Shown: piece by piece, positions 1 through 5,543 of the stretch
Position numbering within the stretch: position 1 is the first letter of the stretch
How the letters are laid out: each line of letters begins with the position of its first letter
Source of the DNA: Oscillospiraceae bacterium
Lineage (GTDB): Bacteria; Bacillota; Clostridia; Oscillospirales; Acutalibacteraceae
Length of the DNA: 6,152 nucleotides
Direction of reading: 5' to 3'
NCBI GenBank assembly: GCA_015066165.1
Contig: SVOX01000094.1
Location: forward strand, 1 to 6,152
Program-made: the position numbers and the translations under genes
Notes under the pieces: model-generated
Told to the model about the DNA's origin: nothing
Database searches by the model: none
Seen by the model: the letters and a program-made list of their open reading frames with translations, nothing else

Positions 1-1
1 T

Positions 2-295
2 ACAAATTCACAAAAACGTGTGCTTGAGCGAATGGGTTATTGCCTTGGAAGGTATATTTATTTGTTAGATGCTTATTGCGATTTAGAAGAAGATAAGCGT
101 AAAAACAGATATAACTGTCTTAAAAATAAAGAAACAAACCAATTAAAAGAATATATTAAATCTCAAATATATTTTTGTATAAACGAAACAACAAAGGCCT
201 TTGAACTTTTAGAAGTTAAAAAATATAAACATATTCTTGGAAATATATTATATTTAGGGCTTGAAGATACTGCATTAAAGGAGTTAGAAAAATGA
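2..295 (+). CDS. DUF5685-like family protein, C-terminal part (5' end outside window)
   Basis: The frame is open from the first bases of the window, so this is the last 97 or so residues of a longer protein; the GTG at 20 is an internal valine, not a start. The visible part is alpha-helical in character. It contains the pattern G-Y-x-L-G-R-x-I-Y-L-L-D-A-Y-x-D-L-E-x-D followed by an N-R-Y-N segment, which I recognise from the DUF5685 proteins of Clostridia that commonly precede a J-domain gene. The molecular function of that family is not established. The spaced acidic residues (D, D, E, D) after a glycine-rich helix resemble class I prenyl or squalene synthase folds, but that is only my pattern comparison. 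The stop codon overlaps the next start (ATGA), so the two genes are probably translationally coupled. Family assignment is fairly confident; function is unknown. Confidence 0.7.
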   Translation, partial: TNSQKRVLERMGYCLGRYIYLLDAYCDLEEDKRKNRYNCLKNKETNQLKEYIKSQIYFCINETTKAFELLEVKKYKHILGNILYLGLEDTALKELEK

Positions 296-888
296 ATGAT
301 CCTTATAAAATTTTAGGTGTTGACCGTAACGCTACTGATGATGAAATTAAAGAAGCATATAGAAAACTTGCTAAAAAATACCATCCCGACAGTTACGGTG
401 ATAACCCACTTGCTGATTTGGCAGAAGAAAAAATGCGTGAAATTAACGAAGCGTATGATGCTATTGTTAATACGCGTAAAGGAAGAAAATCAAAAGGAGA
501 TAGTGAAGGTTCGGTAAATACTAATTTCCCCGAAGTCAGAAATCTTATAAGACAAGGTCATCTTGAACAAGCGCTTGAACTTTTAGACGGTGTACCGCCA
601 CACGAACGTAATGCTGAATGGTATTTCTTAAACGGTACTGTTCAATATAGACGCGGTTGGTTTGACCAAGCGTACACAAGTTTTGCAACCGCTTCACGTA
701 TGGACCCTTCAAATATGGAATATCGTAATGCGGTTAATAATGCAAGCAGACAGGCATCCCGTCAACGCAGTAACCCTTACCGCACATATTCGGGCGGCAG
801 TTGTGACGGTTGTACTATGTGTCAATCTCTAATTTGCGCCGATTGTTGTTGTGAATGTTTAGGCGGCGACCTTATTAGGTGCTGTTAA
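292..888 (+). CDS. J-domain (DnaJ-like) protein with TPR-like middle and cysteine-rich tail
   Basis: 198 residues. Residues 3-62 form a J domain: D-P-Y-x-I-L-G-V at the start, the invariant HPD at 31-33 that stimulates the ATPase of DnaK, and the following helix I-N-E-A-Y at 51-55. Residues about 84-150 look like TPR helices (G-x-L-x-x-A-L-x-L-L, then W-Y-x-x-N-G and A-x-x-x-x-D-P-x-N). The last 28 residues carry ten cysteines (171, 174, 177, 182, 185-187, 189, 197, 198) ending in G-G-D-L-I-R-C-C. This arrangement could bind metal or be lipid-modified or membrane-attached, but no mechanism can be assigned. It is not DnaJ itself: the Gly/Phe region, the CxxCxGxG zinc fingers and the C-terminal substrate domains are absent. 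The ATG at 292 has AAAGGAG at 277-283, eight bases upstream. It is presumably a specialised DnaK co-chaperone acting with the overlapping upstream gene product. The J domain is certain; the specific role is unknown. Confidence 0.92.
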   Translation: MNDPYKILGVDRNATDDEIKEAYRKLAKKYHPDSYGDNPLADLAEEKMREINEAYDAIVNTRKGRKSKGDSEGSVNTNFPEVRNLIRQGHLEQALELLDGVPPHERNAEWYFLNGTVQYRRGWFDQAYTSFATASRMDPSNMEYRNAVNNASRQASRQRSNPYRTYSGGSCDGCTMCQSLICADCCCECLGGDLIRCC

Positions 889-1415
889 TGAAAAACACAA
901 AGAAAATTACTTTTTGTGCCATAATGTCAGCTTTGGCGGCGGTAATTATGCTTGTTTCTTATTTTCCTTATTTTACCTATGCCGTACCCGCAGTTGCCGG
1001 TCTATGCGTTATGGCTGTTTTAATTGAGTTAGGTGCTAAATGGTCGGTTTTGACTTATTTTTCTTCGGCGTTTTTGGCTTTTCTTTTTGCCGAAATTGAA
1101 AGTAAATTAATTTATATTGCTTTCTTTGGCTTTTATCCAATTCTAAAATGCGTTTTTGAAAAATTCTCAAAACCATTTTTAGAATGGGTACTTAAAATTG
1201 TAACTTTTAACGTTTGCATTGTAACGCTTTATTTTGTTTTTTCAAAGACCTTGATGTTCGATATTTCAGAGTTTGGAAAATTTGCAAAATACGGTGTTTT
1301 AGGTTTAATTTGTTTAGCAAACGTTGTATTTGTGCTTTATGATATAGCGGTATCACGTATGGCACAAATTTATATAATCAGAATAAGTCCTAAAATTGAA
1401 AAATTTTTAAAATAG
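888..1415 (+). CDS. Six-helix integral membrane protein, possibly ECF-transporter S-component-like
   Basis: 175 residues starting at ATG 888, which overlaps the previous stop codon (TAATG). AGGTG at 877-881 gives a suitable ribosome binding site for this ATG. A start at GTG 879 would add only three residues and lacks this spacing, so ATG is preferred. After a short basic N-terminus (K-N-T-K-K), hydrophobic stretches fall at about 7-26, 31-48, 53-68, 73-90, 102-120 and 133-153, suggesting six membrane helices, with a basic C-terminal tail. Size, helix number and the opening A-I-M-S-A-L-A-A-V-I helix are like the substrate-binding S components of ECF vitamin transporters. I do not see a signature that assigns a substrate, and it does not look like a standard BioY. 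The next gene is a biotin ligase, so a cofactor role is tempting but unproven. Proteins like this in Clostridia are usually left as hypothetical membrane proteins. Confidence 0.85.
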   Translation: MKNTKKITFCAIMSALAAVIMLVSYFPYFTYAVPAVAGLCVMAVLIELGAKWSVLTYFSSAFLAFLFAEIESKLIYIAFFGFYPILKCVFEKFSKPFLEWVLKIVTFNVCIVTLYFVFSKTLMFDISEFGKFAKYGVLGLICLANVVFVLYDIAVSRMAQIYIIRISPKIEKFLK

Positions 1416-1422
1416 GTTATAT

Positions 1423-2148
1423 ATGAAGAATATTGAAATTATTCGTCTCGAATCGGTTGATTCTACAAACGATTATCTAAAGCAGTTAGTAAAAGATACT
1501 GCCCTTAATAATACCGTTGTAATTGCTAACAATCAAACAAAGGGTAAAGGTACTAAAGGAAGGTCTTTTATTTCGCTTGAGGGTGGATTATATATGAGTA
1601 TATTAGTCCACCCCAAAACAACAGATTTTGATGCCACAATGTTAACTTCTATGACCGCTGTGGCGGTTAGTGAAACAATCGACCAAATAAGCGGTGAAAA
1701 AACAAAAATTAAATGGGTTAACGATATTTATCTTAATGAAAAAAAGGTTTGCGGAATTCTTTGCGAAATGGGTTATGATTCATTAAACAAACCGTTTGTG
1801 GTGGTAGGAATTGGCGTTAATCTTTTTAAACCTAAAAATGATTTTCCACCTGAAATTAAAGACATTGCAACATATGTTTTTTCAAAAGAAAACAAAGATA
1901 TTAAATCTGAATTCGAAAAAGTTTTGCTTAAAAAATTCTTTTTACTTTCTGAACAGTTGAATCAAAAGACATTTTTACCTGTTTACCGCCAAAAAAATTT
2001 GGTTTTAGGCAAACAAATCAATGTGATTGCTTCTTCTTCTACACGTCAAGCGGTTGCTTTAGATATTGATGAGTGTTGCCGTTTGTTAGTTGAGTACCCT
2101 GATAAATCACAAGAATATTTATCTTCGGGCGAAGTTCAAATAAAATAA
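1423..2148 (+). CDS. birA: Biotin--[acetyl-CoA-carboxylase] ligase, monofunctional (no DNA-binding domain)
   Basis: Activates biotin with ATP to biotinyl-5'-AMP and transfers it to the lysine of biotin carboxyl carrier domains, for example in acetyl-CoA carboxylase or decarboxylases. 241 residues. The catalytic domain begins almost at once: S-V-D-S-T-N-D at 11-17, the biotin/ATP loop G-K-G-T-K-G-R at 41-47, G-G-L-Y-M-S at 54-59, K-W-V-N-D at 97-101, K-V-C-G-I-L at 108-113 with the conserved lysine, and G-I-G-V-N-L at 129-134. Residues about 190-241 form the small C-terminal SH3-like domain. The N-terminal winged helix of bifunctional BirA is absent, so this copy should not repress biotin genes. 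One deviation is that the nucleotide loop reads G-K-G-T-K-G where E. coli BirA has G-R-G-R-R-G. The start ATG is seven bases after the previous stop, with a weak AGGT upstream. It is the last gene of the operon, followed by a terminator. Confidence 0.93.
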   Translation: MKNIEIIRLESVDSTNDYLKQLVKDTALNNTVVIANNQTKGKGTKGRSFISLEGGLYMSILVHPKTTDFDATMLTSMTAVAVSETIDQISGEKTKIKWVNDIYLNEKKVCGILCEMGYDSLNKPFVVVGIGVNLFKPKNDFPPEIKDIATYVFSKENKDIKSEFEKVLLKKFFLLSEQLNQKTFLPVYRQKNLVLGKQINVIASSSTRQAVALDIDECCRLLVEYPDKSQEYLSSGEVQIK

Positions 2149-2150
2149 TT

Positions 2151-2182
2151 AAAGGAACGCTTTTTATGAGCGTTCCTTTTTT
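2151..2182 (+). terminator. Intrinsic terminator after birA, possibly shared by the convergent regulator gene
   Basis: A perfect 10-bp stem (AAAGGAACGC at 2151-2160 pairing with GCGTTCCTTT at 2170-2179) closes a 9-base loop, and T residues run from 2177 to 2182. It starts three bases after the birA stop. The opposing regulator gene ends at 2181, so its stop codon abuts the hairpin. In the reverse direction the T-rich stretch after the stem (about 2150 down to 2140) is interrupted by A residues, so leftward termination is likely weaker. Confidence 0.9.
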
Positions 2183-3023
2183 AAATTTCATTATTGTTTC
2201 TTCTATATTTTAAAGGCGAAATACCAAAATGTTTTTTAAAAATAACCGAAAAATAGTTAGAGTCGAAAAAACCGCATTGGTTAGCGATGTTGGTAATGTT
2301 TAATTTTGTGTTTTTAAGTAAAAATTCCGCATTTTGAAGACGTATTTCATTTATTTTGCTTTGCAAAGAACTTCCACTTGAATTTTTAAAAACAGTTCTT
2401 AAATAAGAAGGGGAGTATCCTAACTTTTTTGCTATAATTTCTGCTGAAATATCGTTCATAAAGTTTTCATTTATGTATTGTAAAGCGTTAATATAAATAT
2501 CATTTGTTTGTGTTGTAGTAATAGTTTGACTTTGTTTGTAAAGTGATGTTAACATATATTCAAGCGGTTTAATAAAACTTTCTACAACATTTAATTTTGG
2601 GGCATTTGTTTGTAGTTGTGAATATAATTCATCAAAAATTGTATCGCATAAATTTTTGGTTTTTTGCATAAGACGTTTTGACCGACTGATATTACACCGA
2701 TACCCCGAAATATGTATGCAAATAATTCTTTTATTGTTATAAAAAACAGGAAATATGTATTCTTCAACTCCCGCATAACAACAAGAAAAAACAGGGTGTT
2801 TTATTTTACAATTTAAAAGTTTCTTTTTGTTTAATGCACACATACCCATTGTTTTTGGGTTACTTTTAAGGTAGGAACAAACACTATGTAAATGAATTTC
2901 GTGTTGCAATAAATCTTCAATAAATGGTTTAAAAGTTTCTTGAAAAGCACTAAATGATACGTTATAACCTTTTGTCCTTAAAAAGATTATATAATTTTGA
3001 ATATCACAAAATATATTACTCAT
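2181..3023 (-). CDS. PocR-type sensor / AraC-family transcriptional regulator
   Basis: 280 residues from the ATG at 3023. An in-frame ATG at 3050 would add nine residues, but GGAG at 3029-3032 sits five bases before the 3023 start, so the shorter form is chosen. Residues about 5-135 resemble the PocR ligand-binding domain: H-x-x-S-V-C at 46-49, M-G-M-C at 59-62, then C-C-Y-A-G-V-E-E-Y-I-F-P-V at 81-93 and a G-Y-R at 107-109. PocR domains are proposed to bind small organic ligands, as in the propanediol regulator. Residues about 176-275 are the AraC-type DNA-binding domain with two helix-turn-helix units: D-I-S-A-E-I-I-A-K-K-L-G-Y-S at 191-204, and N-I-T-N-I-A-N-Q-C-G-F-F-D-S-N-Y-F at 242-258, followed by G-I-S-P at 267-270 and Y-R at 273-274. 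It lies divergent to the FAD oxidoreductase with overlapping promoters, so it probably controls that gene and itself. The ligand is unknown. Confidence 0.88.
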   Translation of the reverse strand: MSNIFCDIQNYIIFLRTKGYNVSFSAFQETFKPFIEDLLQHEIHLHSVCSYLKSNPKTMGMCALNKKKLLNCKIKHPVFSCCYAGVEEYIFPVFYNNKRIICIHISGYRCNISRSKRLMQKTKNLCDTIFDELYSQLQTNAPKLNVVESFIKPLEYMLTSLYKQSQTITTTQTNDIYINALQYINENFMNDISAEIIAKKLGYSPSYLRTVFKNSSGSSLQSKINEIRLQNAEFLLKNTKLNITNIANQCGFFDSNYFSVIFKKHFGISPLKYRRNNNEI

Positions 3024-3028
3024 AATTA

Positions 3029-3032
3029 CTCC
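3029..3032 (-). promoter_or_regulatory. Ribosome binding site fixing the regulator start at 3023
   Basis: On the minus strand TTGGAGTAATT lies directly before the ATG at 3023, giving GGAG with five-base spacing. The alternative in-frame ATG at 3050 has only A/T-rich sequence upstream, with no purine-rich GGAG-type site. Confidence 0.7.
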
Positions 3033-3080
3033 AAAAAAGTTAAAATACAAAGAAAAATAATTAAATTTTCAATGAAATCT

Positions 3081-3108
3081 TTGCAAAAATATTATATCAT
3101 AACATAAA
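3081..3108 (+). promoter_or_regulatory. Candidate promoter for the FAD oxidoreductase (weak)
   Basis: TTGCAA at 3081-3086, a 16-base spacer and CATAAA at 3103-3108 (each four of six to consensus). It would start transcription near 3115, just before the ribosome binding site at 3120. The poor match is what an activator-dependent promoter would show. The -35 lies in an 8-base palindrome TTTGCAAA (3080-3087), and an adjacent short inverted repeat TTTC-AAT-GAAA covers 3067-3077. Either could be an operator half-site for the divergent AraC-type regulator, but this is inference. Confidence 0.3.
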
Positions 3109-3118
3109 ATAAAGTCAA
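3091..3118 (-). promoter_or_regulatory. Near-consensus sigma-70/SigA promoter for the PocR-AraC regulator
   Basis: On the minus strand, -35 TTGACT (3118-3113), a 16-base spacer and a perfect -10 TATAAT (3096-3091). The predicted transcription start is near 3084, leaving a leader of about 60 bases before the regulator ATG. The -35 box lies within the leader of the divergent oxidoreductase gene, just before its ribosome binding site. A bound polymerase or regulator here would therefore interfere with rightward expression. Confidence 0.65.
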
Positions 3119-3119
3119 T

Positions 3120-3124
3120 AGGAG
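3120..3124 (+). promoter_or_regulatory. Ribosome binding site supporting a GTG start
   Basis: AGGAG at 3120-3124 is eight bases before GTG 3133, which fixes a non-ATG start for the oxidoreductase. The ATG at 3125 is out of frame, and the next in-frame methionine lies beyond the FAD-binding glycine motif. Confidence 0.75.
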
Positions 3125-3132
3125 ATGTTTTT

Positions 3133-4425
3133 GTGTCAAATTATATTGAAGAATTATATAATGCAAACCAAATTGCCGAAGTTGACGTTTTGGTTTGTGG
3201 CGCCGGTCCTGCAGGTGTTGGTGCCGCAATAAGAGCAGCACGTAACGGTGCAAAGGTAATGATAGTTGAATCGCTTGGTTGTCTTGGCGGTATTGCAACT
3301 GCGGGTATGATGTCTAATTGGGGCGGTACTTCTTCAAGTAAAATTTTGCTTGAAATATATGAACGCAGTTACGAAATAGACAAAGGTTTCACCTGGAACA
3401 CTGATTACGAGTATGACCGCACTCAAATTCCGCACGACTTACTTATGATTATACTTGAACAGATGATGCAAGAAGCAAAGGTAGAGATTCTCTATTATAC
3501 TCTTGTATGCGATGCAGTTGTCGAAGACGGATCTATTAAAGGTGTTATCGTTCAAAATAAAGACGGACGAGGTTACATTAAAGCAAAATACGTTATAGAT
3601 TCTACAGGTGACGGTGACGTTGCTGCCGCTGCGGGTGTACCGTTTGTTAAGGGCAGAGAAACCGACGGCAGTATGCAACCCGCAACACTTATGTTTAAAA
3701 TCGGCGGTGTTGATTATGAACGCGCTGTATTTCCACACAGTTTTGAAACCGAAGTAGAAACCGAAAAAGGCGAACTTCAAGCGCTTGGCAAACAAATTTT
3801 ACCTTTCCCCGCAGGTCACGTTCTTTTGTACGAACAACCTGAACCGGGAACTGTTTGTTGTAATATGACAAACTGTATTAAAGTTGACGGCACAAAGGTC
3901 GAAGATTTAACAAAAGCAACTCTTACTTGCCGTTCGCAAATTTTACCTATTATTAAATTCTTGCGTGAATATGCACCCGGTTATGAAAAATGTTGGCTTC
4001 AAAGTTCGGCTTCACTTATTGGTGTTCGTGAAACAAGACATTTTAAAGGTCTTAAATCACTTACTGTTGAAGATATTTTAGAAGCAAATACTTATAATGA
4101 CTGGGTTGTTCGTGACGCTCATTTCGACCTTGACGTACATAATATGACAGGACCAAGTTTAGATAAAACTGGTATGCAAAAAGAATTTAAACAACAAGGT
4201 AATTATACAATTCCTTACGGTTGTTTGGTCCCAGTAAACGTTGAAGGTTTGTTGCTTTCAGGCAGAAATATAAGCGGTGCTCATTTGGCGCATGCAAGTT
4301 ACCGTATTATGTCGGTTTGCATTGCAACGGGTGAAGCCGCAGGCGCTGCTGCAGTACTCGCTTTAAAACAAAATAAACCTTTAAAAGATATTGATACAAA
4401 AGATATCCAAGAATTGATTTTGTAA
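3133..4425 (+). CDS. FAD-dependent oxidoreductase (FAD_oxidored family, PF12831-like)
   Basis: 430 residues with a GTG start. The N-terminal Rossmann dinucleotide-binding fold is clear: V-D-V-L-V-C-G-A-G-P-A-G at 17-28, the acidic ribose-binding E46, and a flavin-contacting stretch G-C-L-G-G-I-A-T-A-G at 49-58. The second FAD motif is Y-V-I-D-S-T-G-D-G-D at 153-162. The family's later conserved blocks are present: G-V-R-E-T-R at 297-302, I-P-Y-G-C-L-V-P at 360-367, and the C-terminal FAD-binding S-G-R-N-I-S-G-A-H at 376-384 followed by A-T-G-E-A-A-G-A-A at 398-406. Length is full for the family, and no signal peptide or membrane segment is seen, so it should be cytoplasmic. Family members are mostly uncharacterised and no substrate can be read from the sequence. 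It is monocistronic, divergent from a PocR-AraC regulator and followed by its own terminator, so a catabolic role induced by a small molecule is a reasonable inference. Confidence 0.9.
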   Translation: MSNYIEELYNANQIAEVDVLVCGAGPAGVGAAIRAARNGAKVMIVESLGCLGGIATAGMMSNWGGTSSSKILLEIYERSYEIDKGFTWNTDYEYDRTQIPHDLLMIILEQMMQEAKVEILYYTLVCDAVVEDGSIKGVIVQNKDGRGYIKAKYVIDSTGDGDVAAAAGVPFVKGRETDGSMQPATLMFKIGGVDYERAVFPHSFETEVETEKGELQALGKQILPFPAGHVLLYEQPEPGTVCCNMTNCIKVDGTKVEDLTKATLTCRSQILPIIKFLREYAPGYEKCWLQSSASLIGVRETRHFKGLKSLTVEDILEANTYNDWVVRDAHFDLDVHNMTGPSLDKTGMQKEFKQQGNYTIPYGCLVPVNVEGLLLSGRNISGAHLAHASYRIMSVCIATGEAAGAAAVLALKQNKPLKDIDTKDIQELIL

Positions 4426-4429
4426 ATGA

Positions 4430-4462
4430 AAAACCGCCCAAATGGGCGGTTTTAATATTTTT
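4430..4462 (+). terminator. Intrinsic terminator after the FAD oxidoreductase
   Basis: A perfect 10-bp stem AAAACCGCCC (4430-4439) / GGGCGGTTTT (4444-4453) closes a 4-base AAAT loop, starting five bases after the stop. It is followed by AATATTTTT rather than an unbroken T run, so some read-through toward spoVAD is possible. Confidence 0.88.
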
Positions 4463-4497
4463 ATAATTACTGCAAATAATATTTTTGAGGTGTTATT

Positions 4498-5505
4498 ATG
4501 GCAGTAAAAATTGGAAAAAGAACAATTGAATTACAAACAAAACCAAAAATTATCAGTTACGGTTCAATAGTTGGCAAACTTGAGCACGAAGGGCCAATTG
4601 GGCACGAATTTGACAAACATATAACTGATAGTTTTTTTGGTGAAAAATCATTTGAAAAAGCCGAAAGTAAACTTCAAAAAACTGCGGTAGAAATTGCATT
4701 AGAAAAAGTGAATTTAAAACCTTGTGACATTGACAAAATATTTGCAGGGGACTTGTTAAATCAGTGCATCGGCAGTTCGTTTGGACTTAAAAGCTTTGGG
4801 ATACCTTTTATTGGTCTTTATGGTGCTTGTTCTACAATGGCTTTATCCGCAGGGTTGGCATCTATTTTTATAGATTCTGGCGCAACCGAAAAAGCAATTG
4901 CAGTTACTTCATCACATTTTTGTTCAGCAGAACGTCAATACCGCTTTCCACTTAATTACGGCTCACAACGCACACCAAACGCTCAAAGAACGGTTACAGG
5001 AAGCGGTGCAATTATTTTATCAAATGAAGGCGAAGGACCGTATATCGATAAAGTAACTTTTGGAGAAATCACCGATTATGATATAACCGACGTTAACAAT
5101 ATGGGTGCTGCAATGGCACCGTCTGCTTGTGATACTCTAAAACACTTTTTTGAAGATACAAATACCACACCCGAAGATTATGACGTTATATATACGGGTG
5201 ACCTTGGTAGTGTTGGAACTTTACTTTTATATGAGTTAATGTCACGTGAAGGATACGACCTTAAATGCCGTCATGCTGATTGCGGACTATTGATTTTTGA
5301 TAACGAAGGACAAGACGTCCACGCTGGCGGTTCAGGTTGCGGTTGTTCGGCAAGTGTTTTGGCTTCGTTTATTATGCACCGTTTTGAAAGCGGAGATTTT
5401 AAAAATATTTTATTTATGTCAACAGGAGCTTTACTTTCACCAACATCAAGTTTTCAAGGTGAGAGTATCCCTGGTGTATCACATCTTATAAATATTAAAA
5501 TATAA
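4498..5505 (+). CDS. spoVAD: Stage V sporulation protein AD
   Basis: 335 residues, full length for SpoVAD (about 338 in Bacillus subtilis). SpoVAD has a thiolase / ketoacyl-synthase fold and binds dipicolinic acid. With the membrane proteins of the spoVA operon it is needed for uptake of calcium-dipicolinate into the developing spore and its release in germination. Visible family blocks: Y-G-A-C-S-T-M at 108-114 with Cys111 at the position of the thiolase nucleophile, T-V-T-G-S-G-A at 165-171, N-M-G-A-A-M-A-P at 201-208, T-G-D-L-G at 233-237, H-A-G-G-S-G-C-G-C-S-A at 275-285, and T-G-A-L-L-S-P at 309-315. The start ATG has GAGGTG at 4487-4492, five bases upstream. Neither spoVAC nor spoVAE flanks it: a terminator lies upstream and a convergent gene downstream. 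I found no convincing SigG-type promoter in the 72-base gap. It could be a second copy of the gene or the only one, relocated. Confidence 0.95.
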   Translation: MAVKIGKRTIELQTKPKIISYGSIVGKLEHEGPIGHEFDKHITDSFFGEKSFEKAESKLQKTAVEIALEKVNLKPCDIDKIFAGDLLNQCIGSSFGLKSFGIPFIGLYGACSTMALSAGLASIFIDSGATEKAIAVTSSHFCSAERQYRFPLNYGSQRTPNAQRTVTGSGAIILSNEGEGPYIDKVTFGEITDYDITDVNNMGAAMAPSACDTLKHFFEDTNTTPEDYDVIYTGDLGSVGTLLLYELMSREGYDLKCRHADCGLLIFDNEGQDVHAGGSGCGCSASVLASFIMHRFESGDFKNILFMSTGALLSPTSSFQGESIPGVSHLINIKI

Positions 5506-5543
5506 AAAAATAAGCCCCATAATTTTGGGGTTTATTGTTTTTT
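5504..5543. terminator. Bidirectional intrinsic terminator between spoVAD and the convergent gene
   Basis: AATAAGCCCC (5509-5518) pairs with GGGGTTTATT (5527-5536), with one G-U wobble, around an 8-base loop. On the + strand it is followed by TTTTTT (5538-5543). On the - strand seven T residues follow (complement of A 5504-5510). It therefore has a T tract on each side and should stop transcription from both convergent genes, whose stop codons abut or lie inside it (5503-5505 and 5532-5534). Confidence 0.88.

Noticed and set aside
317..517. Alternative-frame open frame inside the J-domain gene
   Set aside because: It overlaps the unmistakable J domain in another frame and has no start signal or domain.
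2591..2776. Alternative-frame open frame inside the PocR-AraC gene
   Set aside because: Same strand, different frame, within the PocR-like domain; no ribosome binding site or recognisable content.
3092..3298. Open frame on the minus strand across the oxidoreductase start
   Set aside because: Low-complexity Q/L/R-rich translation antisense to the FAD-binding motif; it would also overlap both promoters.
3439..3795. Open frame on the minus strand inside the FAD oxidoreductase
   Set aside because: It is antisense to a clearly conserved coding region, has no recognisable domain and no ribosome binding site of note.
4454..4486. Direct repeat AATATTTTT at 4454-4462 and 4478-4486
   Set aside because: A/T-only 9-mers 24 bases apart in A/T-rich intergenic DNA are likely by chance and have no partner elsewhere that I noticed.
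4454..4497. Possible promoter for spoVAD (TATAAT at 4462-4467, or a SigG-like site near 4473)
   Set aside because: No acceptable -35 at the right spacing: the region upstream of TATAAT is the terminator stem, and the SigG-like -10 has at least two mismatches with no matching -35. The stretch is A/T-rich, so chance matches are expected.
5297..5491. Alternative-frame open frame inside the 3' part of spoVAD
   Set aside because: It overlaps the conserved glycine/cysteine-rich SpoVAD blocks in another frame; its translation has no recognisable domain.
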